Positions 7,687 through 15,331 of a stretch of DNA of 64,000 nucleotides are shown one piece after another; within the stretch, counting starts at the first letter, position 1; every line of letters begins with the position of its first letter. Below the pieces are notes generated by a model that was not told the origin of the DNA, made no database searches, and saw nothing but the letters and a program-made list of their open reading frames with translations. Source of the DNA: HR10 sp964615335 (GTDB lineage: Bacteria > Acidobacteriota > Blastocatellia > HR10); NCBI GenBank assembly GCA_964615335.1, contig CAZTMT010000003.1:1-64000 (forward strand), given 5' to 3'. The position numbers and the translations under genes were made by a program.

Positions 7687-10600
7687 TCAGAAGCTCACGC
7701 GCGCCTGGAATTCGATGACCCGGCCCGCAAGTCCTCGCGTGGCCCGACCGAAGTTCGGCCGATCGGCGAAGACGCCTTCGCTGAAAAATCCCAGAGGTTC
7801 GAGATTCAGTTCGTTGAACGCATTGAGGAAGTTGAAGCGGATTTCGAGTCGGGGAGCTTCTCCGAGTCCGGGGATTCGAGGGAGTACTGTTTGCTTCACC
7901 AGACTGAGGTCCATGCTGCGATATCCGGGGCCGCGAAAAGAGTTCCGCCCGATCCCCGGAGGGCCGATCGTCACCGTATCGAAGTAGCGGGCACCTCCGC
8001 CGGGAAAATTCCCCCCGGGTCGAATGAACGCGCGATCGTTGTGATCCGTGAGGGCTCCACCCAGATAGCGCGTTGGGCGAATCGGACCCCAGGGCTCCCC
8101 GTTGGCGAAGCGGAGGCTCTGGCCGATCTTCACCGTATAGGGGAAGCCGGTGGAGTTCGTCCAGATGCCGTTGATTTGCCATCCCCCGAACGCCTTGCCC
8201 CAGAAATCGGTGCGCGTTCGCAGAATGGGCAGGTCCCAGAGCCAGGAGACCACCAGGTGATGCCTCACGTCGTAGTCCGAAGGACCGCGCTCGGATCGCA
8301 GGTCGCTCGGATAGGTTTGATTGGTCGGTGCCCCCGGCCCCTCGTAAGAGAGCGTATCAATGCTCTTGCTCCAGCGATAGGACAGATCCAGACGAAAGCC
8401 CCGGGAGAAGGCGTGCGTCAGGCGCGCCAAAAAGGCATGATAGTTCCCGTTGACGTCCGGCAGGGGGAAGAAGACCGGGCCGAAAAACGGATTGCTCGGA
8501 TAGAGCAGATTTTGATTGACGATGCGAATGAGCTTGTGGCTGCTGCTGGCTTGATAGCCCAAAGAGGCGAGGAGATTCCAGGGCAGTTGGTATTCGGTCT
8601 CCAGCGACCAGAGGTAGACGTACGCGTTGGGGAACTTCTTCTCGGTGCCATAGATCTCAACCCTGCTCCCCCGCACGCCCCCCGTGGTGGGATCCAGACC
8701 CTGGGCCAGAGCCGGATTCACTGGGTAACTGGTCAGCGCGCGGCTCGTCCCGAGCGCGTAGAGGATGCGACCGCCCGCAAAGGGGAAGAACCCCTCTTGC
8801 GCCGATCCCCCGCAGCAGAGGAAGTGGCGGGCGAAAAACGGCGGGTTCCCCCGCGTGTTCCCAAAAAGCACGCCGGGGATGCGATTGTACCCGATGCCGA
8901 ATCCTCCGCGAAGGACCATCTCCTCCTTCCACCACTTCGGACTCCAGGCGAAACCCAGGCGCGGCGCGAAGTTATTGCGGTCCGGATCAAAGAGCTGATC
9001 GGTGACGACGATCCTGGAGGCATCGAGTTGCCCGGGTGGGAAGACGAGATTGCTCAAGCGCCCGCGCTTCTCCCGCAGTGGGGTGAAGTATTCGTAGCGC
9101 AGGCCGAGATTGAGCGTGAGATTAGGACGCAGCTTCCAGTCGTTTTGGACGAAGAAGCCGTAGTAGGCATACCGAAAGTAGCGTTGGGCATCGGCGGGAA
9201 GACCCGTGCGCGGATCCGCGTTGATGGCTTCCAGATAGGGCGCATCGTTGGCCAGGTTGTAGAGCCCCCGAAAGACGTAAAGCGGGCGAGCCCCTCCGGC
9301 CAAATTGTTGTTGTCCTGCTCGCGGCGCATCTCCCAGCCGAATTTCCACGTTTGCGCGCCGCGCACCCAGGTCAGCACGTCCCGAATCTCGAAGGTGTTC
9401 TGGGCGAAGATGCCTGGTGTGGTCTCAGCGCGGGTCGCTCCGATTTCCAGCCGCAAGACTGACGGTCCCTCGACTTCGACTCGGGGAATTCCCCAGTTGA
9501 CCTCCGGATTATCGGCGACCTCATCGAAGGCGAACCGTGTCGCGTTCGCCCGCAGTTCGTTGAGCAGCGTGGGCGCGAGCGTGCGAATCCAGGTCACCGT
9601 GCCTGCGGCATTCAGGGGTCGGGACCGAAAGTCTCCGATCGGACGTCCCTGAGCGACGTTCTTGAAGTCATTGCGGCGCGTCAGATACAGGCTCACAGCG
9701 AACTGGTCCGGGCCCCGCGTCAGGTCAACGCGCGCGTTGAATTGATCCCCGCGGATGCGATTGGGCAACGCCAGGCGCGCGAACTGAATGTCGGGGATGC
9801 CATCGAGTCCTCCGCCGATGGTGTTGCTGACAGGGACGTAGCGACCGAGGCTGCCCGTGAGCGATCCGATGTCCAATCCCCCTGGGGTCACCTGACAGCG
9901 CCTCGGATCGTTGAGAAACAGGGAACAGTCGGCCGGCAAGATCGTGAGCGTTCGAGGGGCGATGCCCTCTGTCCCGAAGATGCGGGCTGTCACCCCGCCG
10001 GGCCGCTGCTCCCTGACCAGACGCCGGAATTCCGGCGTCTCAATCCACGTGCTCACGAAGTCGGTCGTGTTGCTCCGCAAGCCCTCGTAGGAGAAGAAGA
10101 AGAAGAGTCGGTTCTTGAGGATCGGTCCGCCCAGACTCCCTGCGAATTGCCGATAGAGCTGCTCGACGCGCACCGGAGGAGCGTCCCGCGTCGGATCGCC
10201 GGTGATTCCTCCCCACTTGTTGAAGGCATTCAGATCGGGATCGTTGTACTTGAGGACCGCGCTGCCGTGGAATTCGTTCGTTCCGTTTTGAGAGACGACC
10301 TGAATCTGAGCACCGGTCGTGCGCCCGTATTCCGCCGAGTAGGTGCTGGAGAGCACGCGGATCTCCTTGACCGATTCTTGATTGGGTGTCACCACGGCGG
10401 CTCCGGCCCAGCCGAGGCTGTTGACGCTGACGCCATCAATCATGTAGGTGTTGGCCGAGAGACGCTGGCCATTGGCGCTGATGGGGACCTGGTTCTCGAC
10501 TTGAAAGATCGAGACATTGGATCCGCCCGGGCCGGTGGTATTCGGTAAGCCGATAGACTCGCCTCGACTGCCGCGCGCTCCCAGGCCGAGAACACCCGGC

Positions 10601-11088
10601 GTCAGACGGATCAGTTCGTAAGGGTCGCGTCCGAACTGCGGGAGCCGCAGAACCTCTCCCGTCGTCACCGCGCGCGCGATATCCGGGTTCTCCGTCTGAA
10701 GCGTCGCGGCTTCGCCACCGGCCAGGATGGTCACAGTCTCGGTGATCCCCCCGGGCTCCAGAACCAGATCTAAACCCTGAACTTCTTCGGCGCGGACGCG
10801 CACCTCGTCCACCTGCTTCTTCTTGAATCCGGGATGCTCGACCGTGATCTGATAGGTGCCCGGAGGAAGTCCGGAGAAGCGGTAGAAGCCTTCGGCCGTG
10901 GTGCTGACCTGCTGCGTCTTTCCGGTTTCGTGGCTCCGGAGCGTCACCGTCGCGCCAGGGATAACGGCTCCTGTGGGATCGGACACAATCCCCTGAATCC
11001 CCGCCCGGAACTGAGCGAGCGCAGCAGTGGCCAGTCCACAGAGAAAGCTCCCCCAGAGAAGGAGACGAAACGGTGCGGTACGCCGCAT
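7687..11088 (-). CDS. Oar-like TonB-dependent outer-membrane receptor
   Basis: A 1133-residue protein: signal peptide (residues 1-25), a carboxypeptidase-regulatory-like domain (~30-115, GIVSDPTGAVIPGATVTLRS and GFYRFSGLPPGTYQITVEHP), a plug domain (~120-250 with YMIDGVSVNSLGWAGA and EIRVLSSTYSAEYGRTTGAQ), then a large barrel ending in a phenylalanine (ARVSF) as outer-membrane proteins do. This is the Oar family common in Acidobacteria. Its position upstream of GH3 and a glucanase suggests it imports the glucan oligosaccharide, though no SusD-like partner is present. An AAGGAGGGAGG site precedes the ATG. Confidence 0.93.
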   Translation of the reverse strand: MRRTAPFRLLLWGSFLCGLATAALAQFRAGIQGIVSDPTGAVIPGATVTLRSHETGKTQQVSTTAEGFYRFSGLPPGTYQITVEHPGFKKKQVDEVRVRAEEVQGLDLVLEPGGITETVTILAGGEAATLQTENPDIARAVTTGEVLRLPQFGRDPYELIRLTPGVLGLGARGSRGESIGLPNTTGPGGSNVSIFQVENQVPISANGQRLSANTYMIDGVSVNSLGWAGAAVVTPNQESVKEIRVLSSTYSAEYGRTTGAQIQVVSQNGTNEFHGSAVLKYNDPDLNAFNKWGGITGDPTRDAPPVRVEQLYRQFAGSLGGPILKNRLFFFFSYEGLRSNTTDFVSTWIETPEFRRLVREQRPGGVTARIFGTEGIAPRTLTILPADCSLFLNDPRRCQVTPGGLDIGSLTGSLGRYVPVSNTIGGGLDGIPDIQFARLALPNRIRGDQFNARVDLTRGPDQFAVSLYLTRRNDFKNVAQGRPIGDFRSRPLNAAGTVTWIRTLAPTLLNELRANATRFAFDEVADNPEVNWGIPRVEVEGPSVLRLEIGATRAETTPGIFAQNTFEIRDVLTWVRGAQTWKFGWEMRREQDNNNLAGGARPLYVFRGLYNLANDAPYLEAINADPRTGLPADAQRYFRYAYYGFFVQNDWKLRPNLTLNLGLRYEYFTPLREKRGRLSNLVFPPGQLDASRIVVTDQLFDPDRNNFAPRLGFAWSPKWWKEEMVLRGGFGIGYNRIPGVLFGNTRGNPPFFARHFLCCGGSAQEGFFPFAGGRILYALGTSRALTSYPVNPALAQGLDPTTGGVRGSRVEIYGTEKKFPNAYVYLWSLETEYQLPWNLLASLGYQASSSHKLIRIVNQNLLYPSNPFFGPVFFPLPDVNGNYHAFLARLTHAFSRGFRLDLSYRWSKSIDTLSYEGPGAPTNQTYPSDLRSERGPSDYDVRHHLVVSWLWDLPILRTRTDFWGKAFGGWQINGIWTNSTGFPYTVKIGQSLRFANGEPWGPIRPTRYLGGALTDHNDRAFIRPGGNFPGGGARYFDTVTIGPPGIGRNSFRGPGYRSMDLSLVKQTVLPRIPGLGEAPRLEIRFNFLNAFNELNLEPLGFFSEGVFADRPNFGRATRGLAGRVIEFQARVSF

Positions 11089-11147
11089 ATCCTCCCTCCT
11101 TAAAAGAGATCACCGCCTGCCGGTTCTCCGGGCACTTCCTTGACGGA

Positions 11148-11909
11148 TCAGAGCGCGCAGTTACGACAGTTGCCGTCTGCTTTCCCTCCCAAGAGGAGCT
11201 TTCCGTTCCAGCGAATGTTCGCAAAGGCCGCGGCCGCACTTGTCTCCGGAATCGCGGTGTTGATCACTGTCTGTATGTAGCCCTTGATGAAGAAGGGGCC
11301 GGGAATCCCCTGCTCCAGATTCGTGAACTCCAGCGGGTCGCTCGTCTTGTCATTGGCGCGATACTGGATCTTGCGTTTGCCGTCGCTGTCCCGGAAGTAC
11401 CGGATTCCGAGGGTAATGAGATCTCCGGAATTGTAGCCGAAGTCGAATCTGAAGAAGGGGAAGGGTCCGCCAAAAGCGGCCACTTCATGAGCATCCGTGT
11501 TGACGATGAATTGCCCTTCTCCGGCAACGCTGGTCGTGATGATGATGCCGGCTTCCTTGCGCTCGGCGAACTGCGTCCCGGGGGGCGTTCCATGGAGCAC
11601 CAGGTCGAAGCTCAGCTCGAAATAGTCGTCAATGCCGAAAGCGAGCGGTTCCTCTCCATCTTCGGAGAGCGCCCAATCGTGGCGATTGGCGAACTGACCG
11701 GGATGACTCACATTGAAATCCGCCAGAACAACGGTCGGGAGGGCCTTGACGAAGAGGAATCGCGACTGCGGATCACCCCCGTGCACCACCTGGGGGAGGA
11801 TGACGACGTCTTTGACCTGTTTTTCCGCTTGAGGTGGGGAGCCGGTGGTCGCGGTGATCGGCCATCCGAGGAGTCCTACTATGGCGACAACGAGCCCTGC
11901 TCTCCTCAT
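11148..11909 (-). CDS. Secreted protein of unknown function, first gene of the glycan operon
   Basis: A 253-residue exported protein (signal peptide 1-25) of mostly beta character; I recognise no family. Visible features are an acidic central segment, aromatic-rich stretches (PFPFFRFDFGYNSGD, YFRDSDGKRKIQY) and a cysteine pair near the C-terminus (GNCRNCAL). The composition suggests a jelly-roll or lectin-like fold, hence possibly a surface glycan-binding or sensing protein, but this is a guess. An AAGGAGG site precedes the ATG at 11909. It lies 59 bases upstream of the TonB receptor and 104 bases downstream of the regulator gene, with a terminator-like hairpin between. Confidence 0.8.
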   Translation of the reverse strand: MRRAGLVVAIVGLLGWPITATTGSPPQAEKQVKDVVILPQVVHGGDPQSRFLFVKALPTVVLADFNVSHPGQFANRHDWALSEDGEEPLAFGIDDYFELSFDLVLHGTPPGTQFAERKEAGIIITTSVAGEGQFIVNTDAHEVAAFGGPFPFFRFDFGYNSGDLITLGIRYFRDSDGKRKIQYRANDKTSDPLEFTNLEQGIPGPFFIKGYIQTVINTAIPETSAAAAFANIRWNGKLLLGGKADGNCRNCAL

Positions 11910-11928
11910 AGCGCACCTCCTTCATGTG

Positions 11929-11961
11929 AAAAATCGCGCATCGGGGCGATCCCCCGATGCG
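11929..11961 (-). terminator. Intrinsic-terminator-like hairpin between regulator and glycan operon
   Basis: On the minus strand a perfect 10-bp stem (11937-11946 with 11952-11961, loop of 5) is followed after three bases by TTTTT (11933-11929). It lies after the stop of the 946-residue regulator and just before the ribosome binding site of the next gene. It could simply end the regulator transcript. Because it is so close to the next start codon, it could equally act as a 5'-leader attenuator for the glycan operon. Confidence 0.55.
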
Positions 11962-11991
11962 GGCCGGCGTTTCGGCACCCTCTTATTCGGA

Positions 11992-12003
11992 GGAAATATT
12001 TCC
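11992..12003. promoter_or_regulatory. 12-base perfect palindrome, candidate operator
   Basis: GGAAATATTTCC is a perfect palindrome and A/T-rich in a G/C-rich neighbourhood, 83 bases upstream of the first gene of the glycan operon and 11 bases past the regulator stop. No clear -35/-10 pair stands out in the 104-base gap. It is a reasonable binding site for a dimeric regulator such as the adjacent winged-helix protein, but this is inference only. Confidence 0.3.
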
Positions 12004-12013
12004 GAAAAAGGGC

Positions 12014-14854
12014 CTATCGGCGGCTCTGCGGCTCATCCCAGGAGCGCGAAAAACAGGACTGCTCCAACTGAAGGAGGCGCTCCAGGAACAAGCGGCTCCA
12101 GCCGTAGCGCTTCCGGCAGGCGTCGGCGAGTTGCTCCAAAGAGGGTTCATCCCGAAGCGTCTTTCGGAGGTGGGCTTTCACGCTCCAGAGCTTCCGCAGG
12201 TTCTGCGCCTTCGTGATCGCTTTCGATCCCTCATCGTCCGACAGGCGGCAGATTCCGGCCAGGACATGATCGAGTGCTCGACCCTGGAATGCCCTTTTGC
12301 TCCGTGGGAGCTTCTTCTCGGGCCAACTCGAGATGTCGCAGGCGAGGTCCTGAAGGAAAGCCCGGAAGTGCTCCTGTAGCTCCGGCCATCCGGCCCAGGG
12401 GAGATGCTGTCTGAGGAAGCGTTGGATCTCGCGAAGGGCCCGAAGGTCTTCTTCCGGGAGGGCCTCGCTGGTTCCGTCCAGATAAGCCAGCCACGCCCTG
12501 AGGTGCTCGCGGTCTCGCCACGGGGGCCGTTCCTTGGGATGGGAAGTCGCCGTGGACCGCTCACGCGTGCGGGAGGCGATCAAGTGCAGGACTTCGTATC
12601 GGGATCGGATTCGGTTCTTTTGCTGCGCGTCCACATTCTGCAGGGATTCGATCTTCTCCAGAGCATACTCGTAGTGAGTTTTCTGACAGTGAGCGAAGGC
12701 GATCGCCTTCTGCACCAGGGGGTCGTCGTCCGTGCCGTGGTTTTGGAGCGCCAGATGGCACAGGAGCGTGTTCCCCAACCAATTCTCCGGGTCCATGGTG
12801 AGCACCTGCTGCGCATACCGATACGCTGCTTCCCGATCTTCCGCCTGATAGGCCTTCAGAGCGCGCTCGGACGCCTGGAAGAGAGCCCAGAGGGGGTAGG
12901 CATCCCCTTCCGGCAGGGCGGGAGTGTAGAAGTGAACGTCTTTCACCTCAATGGGGATCACGCCGCTCTGGCGCGCGCCTCGACCTAAGATCCGACCCAG
13001 TTGCCAGACCGTTTCCACCTTCTTCCGGAGTTTCGCGCAGTGTGTGGCGAAGGCCTCTTTGGGAAACTTCGGATGACTCGTGGGCCAGATGACGTAGCTC
13101 CAGACCCAGTGCGTCTGCTGCCATCCGGCCTGCAAGCACTCAACGATATGGTGGAACAGGTCGTATTCCGCTCCGTGAAGGACTTCCTCGAGGGGATGGG
13201 CGGGAGATCGGCGAAGTAACACTCGGCGCCGGACCGCATCCAGATACATGGCCGGATACCCCTTGAGGGCTAGCCCGTGGGGAGATTCCGAAAGGGCGTG
13301 GGCCTGGTCCGCTTCCTGCACGGCGGCGAGACGTCGCTGCAAGGTCGCCAGCAGATGGCGAGTCTGTCGCAACTGCTCGCTCCGTTTGCGTTCCACGCGG
13401 CGATGCCACAGGGAGAGGGAAGCGACGACCGTGGCCAGACCGCTCACTGTCAGGAACCACGGCCAGAGGACGCGAACCCTCCCCGGGGAGAGCTCTCGAT
13501 TGATGTCCGCTTCGGCTGAGTACAACGCAGCCCGGATCAATCGGGCTCGCGCCGCTCGCTCCGTTTCGCTGGTCGGCGCCCGCGGGTCGGTCAGAAGCGA
13601 GAGGCGTTTCCAGAAGGCATAGAGGTTGTCCCGCGTCGCGAGGTTCTCGACCACGGGAGCCCATTCGGGAATTTGAGGATACGTTCGACCGTGCTGGAGC
13701 GCGCGTTCGAACAAGGAGAAATAGGGGGATTCCCGGAGGGCTTCTTCATGAGCCGGAAGCGCTCCGAGGGCCTGAGCATACCGCTTTTGGCTCTCAGGCG
13801 AGCTGAGAAATTCCAGGAGCCGTTGCGCTCGCGCAACGCCCAGATGGTCTCGCCCACGAGTCGGGTCCAGCAGGACGAGCAGGGAGCCTCCCTTCATAGT
13901 CACTGCGTGTGCGGCTCCAATCCTCGGAGGAAGCGTCGCGCCGATCTGCGCAGGCCAACTCGGGCCCAGGACCTTCTCCGCCATCGCCGTGAACCAGGGT
14001 CCCAGAATGACCATGGCATACTTTCGCTGAAGGAATTCCTCGGCCAGCTCCTGAGCGCGCTCTTCAGGCAGAGCCAGGCATCCCCGTGTGGCGAGCTCAG
14101 TGAGAAAAGCGACGGCGCGGTCTCCTTCGGGTCCGGCCAGAATCGCTTCGCGCCAGGGCAGAAGGCCCCACTTCTTCTCTGTCGTGATCACCGTCGGCAA
14201 TCCGGCATTGTAGAGCCACAAAGAGAGATCATGCAGCAGATTCCAATCCGGAGCCGTCGGGATCGCCAGCGGCGCACGCAAGCCAGGAGGCGAGACGCTT
14301 CGGATGCGTTCGCACTGAGCCAGCAGGCCATCGCCCTCGGCGATCTGCTCGGGGGCGACCAGGTCCTTCCAATACCAGAGCACGCGCACATCCCAGGTGT
14401 GTCGTCGCTGCTCGGAGACGACGCCAAGCGAGCGGAAGTACGCAGCCCAGGTGTCTCCGATCTGGGCGACCACGGGAGGATTCTTCGGATCCGAGACATA
14501 ATCGGCGAAGAAACGAAAAGCATCGGCCCAGGCGATGAAGCGCACGCGAGCTGGGATGCTCTCGGCTTTCTGAAAGGCTGCCAGCTCCTCGAAGATCTGT
14601 CGCTGTCCGAGAACCTGGCGGGCGAAGGCGCGGTCTCTCAGCACGTCGGCTCTGGTCATCTGGAGGAAGGATTCTCGCTCCTTCATGAAGCGAAGGATCT
14701 GGGCCTCGGACGGATCCGCGGTCAGGGCGGGTTCATCCGGCATGCGGATGAGCAGCACAGGACTGTCGGAGGCTTTCTGGGCGCAGACGGTCAGAAGAAG
14801 AAGGACGAAAAATCCCCCTCCGATGATCCTCCACGGCCACACGCGAACCTCCAT
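12014..14854 (-). CDS. Membrane-spanning regulator: solute-binding-like sensor, TM, winged-helix-like domain
   Basis: A 946-residue protein. Residues 10-24 are a hydrophobic signal/anchor. Residues ~31-420 look like an ABC-type extracellular sugar-binding protein: IGDTWAAYFRSLGVV, APLAIPTAPDWNLLHDLSLWLYNAG, ILGPWFTAM, GGSLLVLL, RLLEFLSSPESQKRYA. A second TM (462-483) is followed by basic residues (WHRRVERKRSEQLRQTR), so the rest is cytoplasmic. Residues ~535-645 resemble an OmpR-type winged helix: EYDLFHHIVE, then FATHCAKLRKKVETV, then VKDVHFY. The C-terminus (~650-946) is helical with TPR-like repeats (AYRYAQQVLTMDPENWLGN). I infer a one-component glycan sensor for the operon immediately downstream. 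The winged-helix assignment is from pattern and needs a structure-based check. The start lies only about 10 bases after a candidate -10. Confidence 0.8.
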   Translation of the reverse strand: MEVRVWPWRIIGGGFFVLLLLTVCAQKASDSPVLLIRMPDEPALTADPSEAQILRFMKERESFLQMTRADVLRDRAFARQVLGQRQIFEELAAFQKAESIPARVRFIAWADAFRFFADYVSDPKNPPVVAQIGDTWAAYFRSLGVVSEQRRHTWDVRVLWYWKDLVAPEQIAEGDGLLAQCERIRSVSPPGLRAPLAIPTAPDWNLLHDLSLWLYNAGLPTVITTEKKWGLLPWREAILAGPEGDRAVAFLTELATRGCLALPEERAQELAEEFLQRKYAMVILGPWFTAMAEKVLGPSWPAQIGATLPPRIGAAHAVTMKGGSLLVLLDPTRGRDHLGVARAQRLLEFLSSPESQKRYAQALGALPAHEEALRESPYFSLFERALQHGRTYPQIPEWAPVVENLATRDNLYAFWKRLSLLTDPRAPTSETERAARARLIRAALYSAEADINRELSPGRVRVLWPWFLTVSGLATVVASLSLWHRRVERKRSEQLRQTRHLLATLQRRLAAVQEADQAHALSESPHGLALKGYPAMYLDAVRRRVLLRRSPAHPLEEVLHGAEYDLFHHIVECLQAGWQQTHWVWSYVIWPTSHPKFPKEAFATHCAKLRKKVETVWQLGRILGRGARQSGVIPIEVKDVHFYTPALPEGDAYPLWALFQASERALKAYQAEDREAAYRYAQQVLTMDPENWLGNTLLCHLALQNHGTDDDPLVQKAIAFAHCQKTHYEYALEKIESLQNVDAQQKNRIRSRYEVLHLIASRTRERSTATSHPKERPPWRDREHLRAWLAYLDGTSEALPEEDLRALREIQRFLRQHLPWAGWPELQEHFRAFLQDLACDISSWPEKKLPRSKRAFQGRALDHVLAGICRLSDDEGSKAITKAQNLRKLWSVKAHLRKTLRDEPSLEQLADACRKRYGWSRLFLERLLQLEQSCFSRSWDEPQSRR

Positions 14855-14864
14855 CTCGGGCGGG

Positions 14865-14893
14865 AGTCTACTCTAAAAGGCGCGCGCTGTCCA
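14865..14893 (-). promoter_or_regulatory. Candidate promoter of the regulator gene
   Basis: On the minus strand TGGACA (14893-14888, five of six) and TAGACT (14870-14865, four of six) are 17 bases apart. Transcription would begin about three or four bases before the ATG at 14854, giving a nearly leaderless message, which fits the lack of a ribosome binding site there. Confidence 0.35.
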
Positions 14894-15109
14894 GGTGGGG
14901 ATAGAAGGAGCCGTTCCGCGGATGCGCTCACGCGGAATCGCCCTCGGTGAGGGCCCAGGAGGTCTGCGGCGCACGGCTTCAGGCCGTGGGTGCGCTCACG
15001 GGCTTCGCTTGCCTGCCTTCCTGCCGTTTGATAGAGTGTAAGCGGAATGGGCCAGACGAGGGGAGGTTCGTTGAGAGGAACTCAAGGGAGACTCTCGCGG
15101 AGGGAAGCT

Positions 15110-15331
15110 ATGCCGATGTACGAATATGTGTGCCAAAAGTGTGGCGAGAAGTTCGAGCGGCTCGTCCTCTCCTCCTCGGTGCGGATTGAGTGTCCGCGAT
15201 GCGGAAGCTCCTTGTGCGAGCAGCTCTATTCGTCATTTGCCTTTGGCGTCGCACGGAAGTTCGTCGCGAGCGTCCGCTCGACGAGCGGATGCGGATGTTC
15301 GGCGGGGGGATGCGGATGTCATCGCGGGTGA
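15110..15331 (+). CDS. FmdB-family zinc-ribbon protein
   Basis: A 73-residue protein beginning MPMYEYVCQKCGEKFE, with the family's two CxxC knuckles (CQKC and CPRC) forming a small zinc ribbon. The tail is unusual, a Cys/Gly/His-rich end (GCGCSAGGCGCHRG) that might bind metal. FmdB-like proteins are putative regulators of unknown detailed role. The start at 15110 has GGAGGGAAG just upstream. Its end overlaps the start of the carboxyltransferase gene by 22 bases, so the two are probably co-expressed. Confidence 0.85.
   Translation: MPMYEYVCQKCGEKFERLVLSSSVRIECPRCGSSLCEQLYSSFAFGVARKFVASVRSTSGCGCSAGGCGCHRG

Noticed and set aside
5104..9462. A 1452-codon open frame on the plus strand opposite the glucanase, GH3 and TonB receptor genes
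   Set aside because: It is antisense to three clear genes, has no domain and has Arg/Gly/Ala-rich composition; long antisense frames arise here from high GC and codon bias.
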